NCBI GenBank assembly: GCA_963590855.1
Contig: CAVAQT010000009.1
Span: 1-64,000 of the forward strand
DNA length: 64,000 bases
Direction: 5' to 3'
Source: Ruminococcus_C sp963590855
Lineage (GTDB): Bacteria; Bacillota; Clostridia; Oscillospirales; Ruminococcaceae
Shown: in pieces, positions 25,359 through 34,412 of the stretch
Layout: the number at the start of each line of letters is the position of its first letter
Numbering within the stretch: the first letter of the stretch is position 1
Position numbers and translations under genes: made by a program
Notes under the pieces: generated by a model
Seen by the model: only the letters and a program-made list of their open reading frames with translations
What the model was told of the DNA's origin: nothing
Databases searched by the model: none

Positions 25359-26864
25359 TTATAGTTGTCTGATCTCAGCTTCGGGGATCTCCGGCTCTTC
25401 CGGCGACTCCGGCGGCACAATGTCCCGGATCTCAAACCAGAAGGTCGAGCCTTCTCCCAACTTGCTGTTGACACCATAGTTATAGTTGTGCATCTTCAGG
25501 ATCTCCTTGACGATGGACAGCCCCAGCCCGGTTCCCACCACTTCGCGCTTGTGGTTCTCCGAGCGGTAATACTTGTCGAAGATCAGCTTGATCTTGTCCT
25601 CTTCGATGCCGTCGCCGGTGTCGCGCACCTCGATGCGCACACACTGTGGCAGATTGCGCTGTGTCACAAAGACCTGCTTGTCCTCTTTGGAGGTATAGTT
25701 GATGGCATTGTTGATGAGGTTGCCGATAACACGGTCGATCTTGCTCTCGTCGCACCGCACCATACAGGGCGCATCCAGGGTCAGGTGAATGTGATAGCCC
25801 ATGCGCTCCGACACGCCCTCATAGCGGTGCACGATCTCTTCCATGCACTGGGCAATGTCAAAGGTGCTGTAGTCCAGCTTCTGTGCGCCGCTCTCCAGTT
25901 TGGACAGATCCAGCATATCGTTGACCAGCTGGGTGAGCCGGTCGGTCTCTTCGATGATGATGTTCAGATGCTGTTCCCGCTTTACCGGATTGTTGCCGGA
26001 GAGGTCGCGGATCATCTCCGCATATGCCTTCATCATGGTCAGCGGTGTCCGCAGGTCATGGGACACATTGGCGATGAGGTCGCGCTGCATCTGGTCTGTC
26101 TTGGACAGCTCATGCGCCGCATAGGTCAGCGTCTCCGCCAGATCATCCACCTCTGCATAGCCGCCGCCCTCAAACTTTACCGAATAGTCGCCGTGCGCCA
26201 GGCGCTTTGCCGACTTGGTGATGCGCGTAATGGGCGTGGAAATGTGATTTGCCGTATAGAACGAGATCAGAAACCCGAAGAATACCAGCATAATGGTAAT
26301 CATCATGGTCTGGCGTTTCAGGATCGAAACCGTGGATTCCACCGGCACCAGCGGCGAGTTCAGCAGCAGATAGCCCAGGACGCTGCCGTCCTCCTTGCTG
26401 TACATGGTGCAGCCATAGACCAACATTTCATTTTGCAGGGTCGAATTGGACACCCGCCGGCAGATCACACCGGTGCTGCTGTTCTGGAGGTCGATGAGGT
26501 AGAAAAACGTCCCGTTTCCCGTGCCGTGCAGCAGACACTTTCCGTTATAAACACAGTTGTAGTACACCTCTCTGCCGTTTTCGTTCAGCAGCTCGATGCA
26601 CATTTCATTCTGGAGCGAGATCTCCTGGGCATCCTGGGAGAAATCCTCGCTGCCGTAGTCGGAGACCAGCTGCTGCGCCAGCTTTGCCGTGTCCCGGATC
26701 TTCATGGACTCATAGAACCATTCCAGAAAGATGACCTGGAACAGCCACATGAGCAGAAAGACCACGCACACAAACAGCATGAAAAACAGCCAGATCTTGA
26801 CACCGATACGGAGATTCCGCTCACCGAGATGATGACGCGGATGATGCTTCATTTTCCGGATCAA
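25359..26864 (-). CDS. Sensor histidine kinase
   Basis: The 501-residue kinase has a membrane helix (about 22-48), an extracellular sensor of about 135 residues (49-185), a second helix (about 186-205), a HAMP linker (207-258), a dimerisation domain with SHDLRTPL (phospho-His269), and a C-terminal ATPase domain with the N box (LINNAINYTS), DTGDGI, and GTGLGLSI. The last 20 residues are Pro/Glu-rich. It overlaps the response-regulator gene by up to 44 bases; an internal Met at 26852 is an alternative start. With the OmpR-type regulator it forms a complete system; the stimulus is unknown. Confidence 0.93.
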   Translation of the reverse strand: MIRKMKHHPRHHLGERNLRIGVKIWLFFMLFVCVVFLLMWLFQVIFLEWFYESMKIRDTAKLAQQLVSDYGSEDFSQDAQEISLQNEMCIELLNENGREVYYNCVYNGKCLLHGTGNGTFFYLIDLQNSSTGVICRRVSNSTLQNEMLVYGCTMYSKEDGSVLGYLLLNSPLVPVESTVSILKRQTMMITIMLVFFGFLISFYTANHISTPITRITKSAKRLAHGDYSVKFEGGGYAEVDDLAETLTYAAHELSKTDQMQRDLIANVSHDLRTPLTMMKAYAEMIRDLSGNNPVKREQHLNIIIEETDRLTQLVNDMLDLSKLESGAQKLDYSTFDIAQCMEEIVHRYEGVSERMGYHIHLTLDAPCMVRCDESKIDRVIGNLINNAINYTSKEDKQVFVTQRNLPQCVRIEVRDTGDGIEEDKIKLIFDKYYRSENHKREVVGTGLGLSIVKEILKMHNYNYGVNSKLGEGSTFWFEIRDIVPPESPEEPEIPEAEIRQL

Positions 26865-27534
26865 ATTTATATCCCATTCCTCTCAAGGTCACAATATCCG
26901 TGCGATACGGCCCAAGGCTGCCGCGCAGCATCTTGATGTGCGTATCCACAGTACGGTCGTCCCCGAAGAAATCGTATCCCCAGACCTCTTCCAGAAGCTT
27001 GTCTCTGGAGAGTGCCAGTCCCTTGTTTTTCACCAGATAAAACAGCAGGTCATACTCTTTCGGCGTCATCGAAGCCCGAACGCCGTCCACATAGACCTCC
27101 CGTCCGGCGAGGTCGATCTCCAGCCCGCCGAATTTCAGCCGCTGCTGATCTCCGCTGTCGTTCTGCTTTGCCGCATGGCTCCGCGCAAGCACTGCGCGCA
27201 CCCGTGCCATCAGTTCTCTGGGAGAAAAGGGTTTTACCACATAATCGTCGATACCAGTCTCAAAGCCGAACAGCTTGTCGTATTCCTCGCCCCGGGCAGA
27301 GAGCATAATGATGGGGATGCTCTTCTGCTTCCGGATCTCCTTGCAGGCAGAATAGCCGTCCAGCCGAGGCATCATCACGTCCATGATGATGATATCATAG
27401 TCATTTTCCCGGCAAAGCGCCACCGCCTCCATGCCGTCCCGCGCCTCGGTCACCTCAAAGTCCTCGAACTCTGCGTATTCCCGCACCACGGCACGAATCT
27501 TCTCTTCGTCGTCTACGATCAGCATTTTGCTCAT
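26821..27534 (-). CDS. OmpR-family response regulator
   Basis: The 237-residue regulator has a receiver domain with Asp8/Asp9 and phosphoacceptor Asp52 (IIIMDVMMP), Lys about 102 (VVKPFSPREL), and a winged-helix DNA-binding domain (about 130-228; DRTVDTHIKMLRGSLG, TLRGMGYKF). GGGAGGTG precedes the ATG. The pair lies 47 bases after pyrG without a terminator, so some co-transcription with pyrG is possible. Confidence 0.94.
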   Translation of the reverse strand: MSKMLIVDDEEKIRAVVREYAEFEDFEVTEARDGMEAVALCRENDYDIIIMDVMMPRLDGYSACKEIRKQKSIPIIMLSARGEEYDKLFGFETGIDDYVVKPFSPRELMARVRAVLARSHAAKQNDSGDQQRLKFGGLEIDLAGREVYVDGVRASMTPKEYDLLFYLVKNKGLALSRDKLLEEVWGYDFFGDDRTVDTHIKMLRGSLGPYRTDIVTLRGMGYKFDPENEASSASSSR

Positions 27535-27559
27535 GAATCACACCTCCCTGAGATGTCAG

Positions 27560-27576
27560 GGCAATACCGTATTGCC
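27560..27576. other. Perfect palindrome between pyrG and the response regulator
   Basis: GGCAATAC-C-GTATTGCC forms a perfect 8-bp inverted repeat. No T tract follows, so it is more like an operator or mRNA hairpin than a terminator. Confidence 0.5.
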
Positions 27577-27581
27577 TCAGA

Positions 27582-29189
27582 TCACTTCTTGTTCCGGTTT
27601 TTCAGCGCCGCGCCGATAAAGGACGCGAACAGCTTCTGCGGCTTGTTCGGACGGGACTTGAATTCCGGATGGAACTGTACGCCGATAAACCACGGGTGAT
27701 CCGGCAGAGAAACGATCTCTACCAGGCGCTCGTCCGGAGACAGACCAGCGATCTGCAAGCCCTTTTCAGTGAGCTGCTTGCGGAAGTTGTTGTTGAATTC
27801 AAACCGGTGACGATGGCGCTCATAGATCAGCTCTTCGCCGTAGATCTGCTGTACCAGGCTGCCCGGTGTCAGCTTGCAGGGATACAGACCCAGACGCATG
27901 GTGCCGCCCATGTTCTCGATATCCTTCTGATCTTCCATGATGTGGATCACGCTGTGTGCGCCGTCCGGCTCGAACTCAGAGGAGTTGGCATCCGGGAAGC
28001 CAGCCACATTGCGCGCAAATTCCACCACTGCCATCTGCATGCCCAGGCAAATGCCGAACATGGGCACTTTGTTCAGACGTGCATAGCGGATCGCCTCGAT
28101 CATGCCCTCGATGCCGCGGTCGCCGAAGCCACCCGGCACGATGATGCCGTCGCATTCCTTCAGCATTTCCGGTGCTGTCTCCCGTGTGATTTTCTCAGAA
28201 TCGATCCACAGGATCTTCACTCTGGCATCATTGACAATGCCGCCGTGATGCAGCGCCTCTGCCACAGACAGATATGCATCCTGGAGCGCCACATACTTGC
28301 CCACCAGACCAATGGTCACATCCTTGTCCGCATTGTGCTGACGCTGGGTCATCGCCGTCCACTCGGTCAGATCCGGCTCCCGGTTTTCCAGTCCCAGGTG
28401 GTGGCAGACGCTGTCGGTCAGACCCTCGTTCTCCAGCATCATGGGCACTTCATACAGAGACGGCGCTGTCATATTCTGGATGATATCCTCTTCCCGGACA
28501 TTGCAGAACATGCTGATCTTCCGCTTCATATCCTCCGGGATCTCCAGCTCGGTGCGGCAGACAACCACATGGGGCTGGATGCCGATAGACAGCAGTTCCT
28601 TGACGGAGTGCTGTGTGGGCTTGGATTTCAGCTCGTTAGAGCCGGCAATATAGGGCACCAGGGTAACGTGGATGTACATGGCATTGCCTCTGCCCACTTC
28701 GGTCACAAACTGGCGGATGGCTTCCAGGAACGGTGTGCTCTCGATGTCGCCTACTGTGCCGCCGATCTCGGTGATGACAACATCTGCATTGGACTCCTTG
28801 CCCACGCGGTAGATGCGGTCTTTGATCTCGTTGGTGATATGGGGAATAACCTGTACCGTACCGCCCAGATAGTCGCCCCGGCGCTCCTTGTTCAGAACTG
28901 TCCAGTAGACCTTGCCGGTGGTAACATTGTTGTTGATGGACAGGCTCTCGTCGATAAAGCGCTCATAGTGTCCCAGATCCAGGTCAGTCTCTGCGCCGTC
29001 GTCGGTGACGAACACTTCGCCGTGCTGATACGGGCTCATGGTGCCCGGGTCTACGTTGATATACGGGTCAAACTTCTGAATGGTGACCTTATAGCCGCGG
29101 GCTTTCAGCAGACGTCCCAGCGAAGCCGCAGTGATTCCCTTTCCCAATCCGGACACAACACCGCCGGTGACAAATACATATTTTGGCAT
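27582..29189 (-). CDS. pyrG: CTP synthase
   Basis: It aminates UTP to CTP using glutamine and ATP. The 535-residue enzyme has the N-terminal synthase domain with the P-loop region FVTGGVVSGLGKGI (about 5-18) and a C-terminal class I glutamine amidotransferase domain with FGICLGMQ (nucleophile Cys) and QFHPEFKSRP (His-Glu pair). GGGAGG precedes the ATG. It has a promoter about 75 bases upstream, divergent from the glycosyltransferase promoter. Confidence 0.97.
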   Translation of the reverse strand: MPKYVFVTGGVVSGLGKGITAASLGRLLKARGYKVTIQKFDPYINVDPGTMSPYQHGEVFVTDDGAETDLDLGHYERFIDESLSINNNVTTGKVYWTVLNKERRGDYLGGTVQVIPHITNEIKDRIYRVGKESNADVVITEIGGTVGDIESTPFLEAIRQFVTEVGRGNAMYIHVTLVPYIAGSNELKSKPTQHSVKELLSIGIQPHVVVCRTELEIPEDMKRKISMFCNVREEDIIQNMTAPSLYEVPMMLENEGLTDSVCHHLGLENREPDLTEWTAMTQRQHNADKDVTIGLVGKYVALQDAYLSVAEALHHGGIVNDARVKILWIDSEKITRETAPEMLKECDGIIVPGGFGDRGIEGMIEAIRYARLNKVPMFGICLGMQMAVVEFARNVAGFPDANSSEFEPDGAHSVIHIMEDQKDIENMGGTMRLGLYPCKLTPGSLVQQIYGEELIYERHRHRFEFNNNFRKQLTEKGLQIAGLSPDERLVEIVSLPDHPWFIGVQFHPEFKSRPNKPQKLFASFIGAALKNRNKK

Positions 29190-29262
29190 ATTGAATAATC
29201 CTCCCGTTTTTCAGAACCGCAAAAAATGCGCTCTGCTTCATGCATACATATTGATTCATCTT

Positions 29263-29291
29263 ATTATACCGTATTCCGCAGAAAAAAGCAA
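29263..29291 (-). promoter_or_regulatory. pyrG promoter
   Basis: TTGCTT (29286-29291) and a perfect TATAAT (29263-29268) on the minus strand, 17-base spacer. The 325-base gap 29190-29514 holds this promoter and the divergent one; nothing else is visible. Confidence 0.6.
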
Positions 29292-29369
29292 GTCCTTATT
29301 TTGAACACCGCAAAATCCGTCGGGAAATGCCGCGCACCGGCGCGCCGGCGAACAAATTTCGCAGCCCTA

Positions 29370-29398
29370 TAGACTTTTTCACACATTTATGTTATAAT
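29370..29398 (+). promoter_or_regulatory. Promoter of the glycosyltransferase gene
   Basis: TAGACT (29370-29375) and TATAAT (29393-29398) with a 17-base spacer. Confidence 0.5.
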
Positions 29399-29514
29399 AG
29401 GAGCAATATCGAAGAGCCTGTTCCCCATCCAGAGGGTGCTTCCACACCGCATCTGCGCGGCAGCTGCATTTTAACGGGAGCACGCTCCGGGGCAACACGG
29501 AAAGGATTTGACAT

Positions 29515-30663
29515 ATGAAACGTGTAGTTTTTCTCGGTGCAGCGGCGGCGACGCTGGTGCAGTTTACAAGATATGATCTCACCGCCCTGCAAACCCTGGG
29601 CTGTGAGATCCACATGGTCTGTAACATGCAGGACGGCACACTCTCAGAGGAGGCGCTCTCCCGGTTTCAGGAGGAATTTCCCCACCTGCACTGGCACGAC
29701 CTGCCCTTTCTCGACAGTGCCTGCGCCCTGCGGCAGAACCGAGAAGCATATACCCAGCTGGTCACGCTGCTGAAAGAACTGCAGCCGGCGCTGCTCCACT
29801 GCCGCGGCACCATCGCCGGACAGTACGGCCGCCGCGCCGCAGAAGCGCTTCAGATCCCGGTGTTCTATACCGCCCACGACTTCCGCGTCTTTCACGGCTG
29901 CCTGCTCTCTGAGCGTCTCTGGTTCTCCGCCGTGGAACGCCGCCACCGCAAGGCGACCGACCTGTTTTTTGCGGTGTGTCCCGAGGATGCTGCCTATGCC
30001 GAAAAGCACCTGGGCATCCCGCATGTGGTCTCGCTCCCGGACACCGGTCTGGACTGTGACAAATACGCCATGCCCAGCCGCACGCGGGAAGCCGTCCGGA
30101 AAGAGCTGGGCATCCCGCAGGATGCCATTGTGCTGCTGTCGGTGGGCACGCTGCGGATGCAGAAGCGGTTTCGCGTGGTCATGCAGGCGATGACCCGTCT
30201 GCGCACCCTGGAGCAGCTGCACTATGTCATCTGCGGCGACGGCCCGGATATGCCGTTTCTGCAAAAGCTTATCCGAAAGCTGCATCTGGAGTCCCGTGTA
30301 CACCTCCTGGGCTACCGCACAGATATCCCGGATATGCTGGGCGCGGCAGATATTTTCTGCATGCCGTCCCGCCGGGAGGGCTGCGGCATGGCGGCGCTGG
30401 AAGCAATGGCTGCCGGGCTGCCCCTGATTACCGTGCGCAATCACGGCACAAAAACCTATGCCGAAAAGGGCGAAAGCGCATTCTGTCTCAAGGGTGATCT
30501 GGTCACCAGCTGCGCTGATGCCATTGCACAGCTGGCAGAGAACAAGCTGCTCCGGCGGCAGATGGGCGCACACAACCGCGCCGCCGCCACTGCCTTTTCC
30601 GACAAGGACAGAATGATGACGCTCCGGAAGTATTATCAGGAATATCTGGGCGACGCGGAGTAA
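29515..30663 (+). CDS. GT4-family glycosyltransferase
   Basis: The 382-residue protein has the GT-B double Rossmann layout of EpsD-like glycosyltransferases: an N-terminal acceptor domain (1-185) and a C-terminal nucleotide-sugar domain (about 200-370) with LLSVGTLRMQKRF, LLGYRTDIPDMLGAADIFCMPSRREG and GMAALEAMAAGLP, where the E-x7-E motif binds the donor sugar. It probably adds a sugar to a surface polysaccharide or glycolipid on the inner face of the membrane. It stands alone, so acceptor and donor are unknown. AAAGGA precedes the ATG. Confidence 0.88.
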   Translation: MKRVVFLGAAAATLVQFTRYDLTALQTLGCEIHMVCNMQDGTLSEEALSRFQEEFPHLHWHDLPFLDSACALRQNREAYTQLVTLLKELQPALLHCRGTIAGQYGRRAAEALQIPVFYTAHDFRVFHGCLLSERLWFSAVERRHRKATDLFFAVCPEDAAYAEKHLGIPHVVSLPDTGLDCDKYAMPSRTREAVRKELGIPQDAIVLLSVGTLRMQKRFRVVMQAMTRLRTLEQLHYVICGDGPDMPFLQKLIRKLHLESRVHLLGYRTDIPDMLGAADIFCMPSRREGCGMAALEAMAAGLPLITVRNHGTKTYAEKGESAFCLKGDLVTSCADAIAQLAENKLLRRQMGAHNRAAATAFSDKDRMMTLRKYYQEYLGDAE

Positions 30664-30732
30664 TGCACATTCCCTCCTCCTGCCGCATACCATAGCATTA
30701 AGGCATATGCCCCAGGAAGGAGGGAAAACGCC

Positions 30733-31011
30733 ATGCCGCCTCAAACGCCTGCCCGTCCCCTGTGTACCCTGGCATACGGCGAAACCGCCGTGATCGCCAG
30801 CATCTATCTGCACGGCGCGATCCGTCAGCGCCTACAGGATCTGGGATGGATCCCCGGCACAGCCATTCGCCGGCTGCACACCGCCGGGAGCGGTGACCCT
30901 ACTGCCTATGCCGTCCGCGGCGGTGTCATTGCACTGCGCCGCTGCGATGCGAAAATGATCCTGGTAGAACCACCGCAAACCAATGCCACACACAAAAGCC
31001 ACACCCCGTAG
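30733..31011 (+). CDS. feoA: FeoA-domain protein
   Basis: The 92-residue protein has the small SH3-like FeoA fold (about 10-76): LAYGETAVIAS, RLQDLGWIPGTAIRRL, then VRGGVIALRRCDAKMILV. FeoA assists the FeoB ferrous iron transporter in the cytoplasm. No feoB follows, so this may be an orphan. AGGAGGG precedes the ATG, and the stop codon lies inside the terminator hairpin. Confidence 0.82.
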   Translation: MPPQTPARPLCTLAYGETAVIASIYLHGAIRQRLQDLGWIPGTAIRRLHTAGSGDPTAYAVRGGVIALRRCDAKMILVEPPQTNATHKSHTP

Positions 31012-31023
31012 GATGTGGCTTTT
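30994..31023. terminator. Bidirectional terminator between feoA and the ABC-F gene
   Basis: A 10-bp stem (30994-31003 with 31014-31023) with T tracts. It overlaps the feoA stop codon. Confidence 0.82.
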
Positions 31024-31060
31024 TTGACGTATATTTCATGTCAGACGCGTGCAGTGGTTC

Positions 31061-32662
31061 TTATTTTCCGTTTTCCTTTTTCCACGCCAGATACTCTTCA
31101 TAAGTGCCCTGCCGGTCGATGCAGCCGTCCGGGGTGATCTCGATAATGCGGTTTGCCACCGTCTCCAGAATCTCGTGGTCGTGAGAGGACAGAATGACAA
31201 CGCCCTTAAAGTTCACCAGGCCGTTATTCACCGCAGTGATGCTCTCCAGATCCAGGTGGTTGGTGGGTCTGTCCAGCAGCAGCACGTTGGAGTGGAACAG
31301 CATCATCCGGGCAAACATGCAGCGCACCTTTTCGCCGCCGGACAGCACCTTTACCGGCTTGTAGATGTCGTCGCCGGAGAACAGCATTCTCCCCAGGAAG
31401 CCCCGGAGGAAGGTCTCGGTCTCATCCGCAGTGGAATACTGCCGGATCCAGTCCAGAATAGAGTCATCGTTATCGTTGAAATAGGCGGAGTTGTCCACCG
31501 GGAAGTACGAGGTCGAAGTGGAAACGCCCCACTTGAATGTGCCCTCGTCCGGCGTTTCCTCCTCCATAAGGATCTTGAACAGCATGGTGATCGCCTGCTC
31601 GCTCTCCCCGATAAATGCCACCTTGTCGGTGCGTCCCAGGGTGAAGCTGACATTGTTCAGCAGCTTTACGCCGTCCACTGTTTTGGAGATGCCGCTGACC
31701 TGGAGCACTTCCTTACCCAGTTCCCGATCCATGTCGAATCCGATAAACGGATAACGGCGGCTGGATGCCGGCAGTTCCTCGACGGTCAGATTATCCAGCA
31801 GCTTCCGGCGCGAGGTCGCCTGCTTGGACTTGGACTTATTGGCAGAGAACCGGGCGATAAAGGTTTTCAGCTCGGCGATCTTGTCCTCTACCTTTTTGTT
31901 CTGCTGCTTGATGAGCCGCTGCATCATCTGGCTGGACTCATACCAGAACTCATAGTTGCCCACATACATCTTGATCTTGGTATAGTCGATATCGACAATA
32001 TGGGTGCAGACGTCGTTGAGGAAGTGGCGGTCATGGGAAACCACGATAACTGTACCGAAATACTCGGACAGAAAGTCCTCCAGCCAGGCGATGGCATCGA
32101 TGTCCAGGTGGTTGGTAGGCTCGTCCATGAGGATGATATCCGGATTGCCGAACAGCGCCTGCGCCAGCAGGACTTTCACCTTTTCATTACCGGAGAGGTC
32201 TGCCATCTGCTGATAGAGCAGCTCTTCCGGCAGACCCAGACCCTGGATCAGCTTGGAGGCATTGGCATCCGCCTCCCAGCCGTCCAGTTCGGCGAACTCC
32301 GCTTCCAGTTCAGACGCGAGAATGCCGTCCTCTTCGCTGAAATCCTCCTTGGCATAGAGGGCATCCTTCTGCTGCATGATATCATAGAGCCGCTGATTAC
32401 CCATAATAATCGTATCCAGGACAGTATAGGCATCATAAGCGAAGTGATCCTGCTTGAGGACGCTCATGCGGAGATTTTTCGGGATCGTGACCTCACCGGT
32501 GGTAGGTTTCAGCTGACCGCAGAGGATTTTCAGGAATGTGGATTTTCCGGCACCGTTTGCGCCGATGACGCCGTAGCAGTTGCCGGGATTGAATTGAAGG
32601 TCTACATTTTTAAACAGCGTGTCGCCGCCGAATTGCAGACTGACATTGGAAACAGTAATCAT
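31061..32662 (-). CDS. ABC-F ATPase, YbiT-like, with a degenerate second ATP site
   Basis: ABC-F proteins have two ATPase domains and no membrane part and act on ribosomes as translation factors or antibiotic-protection factors. The 533-residue protein has domain 1 with an intact Walker A (GANGAGKST, 34-42), signature LSGNEK and Walker B DEPTNHLD, a linker (about 225-300), and domain 2. In domain 2 the Walker A region reads GESEQAITM, without the usual Gly-Lys-Thr/Ser, and Walker B reads LLLDRPTNHLD with Arg where the catalytic Glu is expected. The start at 32662 follows AGAAAGG. Housekeeping YbiT/YkpA-type is more likely than resistance. Confidence 0.88.
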   Translation of the reverse strand: MITVSNVSLQFGGDTLFKNVDLQFNPGNCYGVIGANGAGKSTFLKILCGQLKPTTGEVTIPKNLRMSVLKQDHFAYDAYTVLDTIIMGNQRLYDIMQQKDALYAKEDFSEEDGILASELEAEFAELDGWEADANASKLIQGLGLPEELLYQQMADLSGNEKVKVLLAQALFGNPDIILMDEPTNHLDIDAIAWLEDFLSEYFGTVIVVSHDRHFLNDVCTHIVDIDYTKIKMYVGNYEFWYESSQMMQRLIKQQNKKVEDKIAELKTFIARFSANKSKSKQATSRRKLLDNLTVEELPASSRRYPFIGFDMDRELGKEVLQVSGISKTVDGVKLLNNVSFTLGRTDKVAFIGESEQAITMLFKILMEEETPDEGTFKWGVSTSTSYFPVDNSAYFNDNDDSILDWIRQYSTADETETFLRGFLGRMLFSGDDIYKPVKVLSGGEKVRCMFARMMLFHSNVLLLDRPTNHLDLESITAVNNGLVNFKGVVILSSHDHEILETVANRIIEITPDGCIDRQGTYEEYLAWKKENGK

Positions 32663-32699
32663 ATTGTACCTTTCTAATTGTAATCTCATATATATTGTA

Positions 32700-33290
32700 T
32701 CACACTGCCAGTCGTGTGATACATTGCCGTTTTATAAAAGGGTAGGCGATAAGCTTTTCTTTTTTTGCTTCTTTTTTTCTTTTCAGTAAAGAAAAAAAGA
32801 AGGGTAATTTTTGCAAATCCCTCTGTCAGCTACGCTGACATCTCCCTTTTCAAGGGAGACAGAGGAGTCTCGGGCGAACGCTGTTCGCCCCTACGGTGAT
32901 GATGCGGAGACTTTTTGCGCAGCAAACGCTATAAAAACAACAAAAACCATACCTCAAACAAACACCCAGAAAGCCACGCCGCAAGTACCGGCAAAGGCAA
33001 CTATCAGCGTTTGCAAGCCAAAGGCGGACAGCGAGGGCAACGAGCGATTCCGCCGGATGGTTTCACAGCGTTTTCCCTAAAGCAGTGTTGCCGGGATGAT
33101 TTCAGTTAACGGGCGAACACTGTTCGCCCCTACGGTAAGCCTTTTTCAAGAGGGACAAATCGACTCCTCTGCCCTGTCGGGCATCTCCTCTATGAGAGGA
33201 GACCATTTGTAAAGCCTCCTCTACAGAGGAGGTGGCACGCAGTGCCGGAGGAGTCACTAGACTCGCCAGAGGATTCTCGCGTCCCACACG
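32700..33290. repeat. Mosaic dispersed repeat, copy 2
   Basis: The 695-base gap 32663-33358 is made of repeat modules: a poly-pyrimidine hairpin (32768-32783 with 32788-32802), a TGTCAGC-GCTGACA hairpin (32824-32840), GGGCGAAC palindromes (32872-32896 and 33111-33135), the 170-bp block (about 32917-33094) also found near 21.9 kb, and a final GC-rich inverted repeat set (33140-33260). The order suggests stepwise insertion of modules. No gene is seen. Confidence 0.8.
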
Positions 33291-33292
33291 AT

Positions 33293-33335
33293 AAAAAAAC
33301 GCCCTGCCTGCGGAGAATCCCCCACGAACAGGGCG
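33293..33335 (-). terminator. Terminator of the dnaX-ybaB-recR operon
   Basis: CGCCCTG arms (33300-33306 with 33329-33335) with seven T residues on the minus strand, 24 bases past recR. Confidence 0.85.
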
Positions 33336-33358
33336 AATATTTCTTGCAAAAATAACGC

Positions 33359-33961
33359 TTACATCGCCGTCCGGTTTTCCAGCGCCTTGAACAGCGTCAC
33401 CTCGTCGGCATATTCCAGCGAGCCGCCTACCGGCAGACCAAACGCCAGACGCGTGACCTTGACTCCCAGCGGCTCTAACAGCTGCGCCAGGTACATGGCT
33501 GTGGCATCGCCCTCTACCGTGGGATTCGTCGCCATAATAACTTCCCGTACCTTGCCGCCCTGTAACCGCGCCAGCAGTTCCCGGATGCGCAGCTTGTCCG
33601 GTGTCACCCCGTCAATGGGCGAGATCAGACCGTGCAGCACATGGTATACCCCGGTATATTCACCGGTGCGCTCCAGCGCCGTCACATCCTTGGGGCTTTC
33701 CACCACACAGACTACGCCATGATCGCGCTCTTCGTCTGCACAGATGGGGCAAAGCTCCAGATCCGTCAGGTTCTGACAGCAGGGACAGTAGTGGATGTCC
33801 CGTTTTGCGGCAAGCAGGGCATTGGCAAACCGCTCTACGTCCTCTTCCGGACGGGAGATGATGGAATATGCCAGGCGCTGCGCCGTTTTCAGCCCGATGC
33901 CCGGCAGCTTCGCGAACTCCTCCGCCAGAAGCTCCAGCGGAAGGGCATTGTATCCTGCCAT
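33359..33961 (-). CDS. recR: Recombination protein RecR
   Basis: RecR works with RecO to load RecA on gapped DNA. The 200-residue protein has a helix-hairpin-helix (PGIGLKTAQRLAY), a Cys4 zinc finger (CPCC...CPIC, about 58-75), a Toprim domain (VCVVESPKDVTALE ... ATNPTVEGDATAMY) and a Walker-B-like C-terminus. It follows ybaB and dnaX in the classic order. Confidence 0.97.
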   Translation of the reverse strand: MAGYNALPLELLAEEFAKLPGIGLKTAQRLAYSIISRPEEDVERFANALLAAKRDIHYCPCCQNLTDLELCPICADEERDHGVVCVVESPKDVTALERTGEYTGVYHVLHGLISPIDGVTPDKLRIRELLARLQGGKVREVIMATNPTVEGDATAMYLAQLLEPLGVKVTRLAFGLPVGGSLEYADEVTLFKALENRTAM

Positions 33962-33970
33962 GGACGCGGC

Positions 33971-34318
33971 TTAAAACAGACCCGGGAGAGAAACACCGCC
34001 GGTGATCTTGCTCATTTCAGACTCTGTGGTTGCTTCTACCTGGTTCACAGCTTCGTTGACTGCGCTGATGATGAGATCCTGGAGCATCTCGATGTCCTCC
34101 GGATCAACGACCTCCGGCTTGATCTCCAGAGCCTTAACGGTCTTTTTGCCGGTAACAGTTACGCTGACTGCGCCGCCGCCTGCGGTTGCAGTAAAGTCAC
34201 GGCTCTCGATGTCCTCCTGGAGTTCGGAGATCTCGTCCTGCATCTTCTGTGCCTGACGGATCATTGCGTTCATATTCTGGGCGCCGCCCTGGTTCTGTTT
34301 CGGTAATCTTGCTCTCAT
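33971..34318 (-). CDS. YbaB/EbfC nucleoid-associated protein
   Basis: The 115-residue protein has an N-terminal basic/Gln-rich segment, then the YbaB fold: helix MIRQAQKMQDEISELQEDIE and strands with GGGAVSVTVTGKKTVKALEIKPE. It binds DNA as a dimer. The start at 34318 follows GGAAAGG. The dnaX-ybaB-recR order is universal in Firmicutes. Confidence 0.94.
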   Translation of the reverse strand: MRARLPKQNQGGAQNMNAMIRQAQKMQDEISELQEDIESRDFTATAGGGAVSVTVTGKKTVKALEIKPEVVDPEDIEMLQDLIISAVNEAVNQVEATTESEMSKITGGVSLPGLF

Positions 34319-34412
34319 GAGATGATCTTTCCTTTCCAATATAGCAATATATCACAGCGCGGTACAAGTGCGCTGTCTTGTCTTTCGCACCACTTCGGAT
34401 GCGGTTTTCACA

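Noticed and set aside
27560..27576. Terminator after pyrG
   Set aside because: The palindrome is perfect but short and has no T tract.
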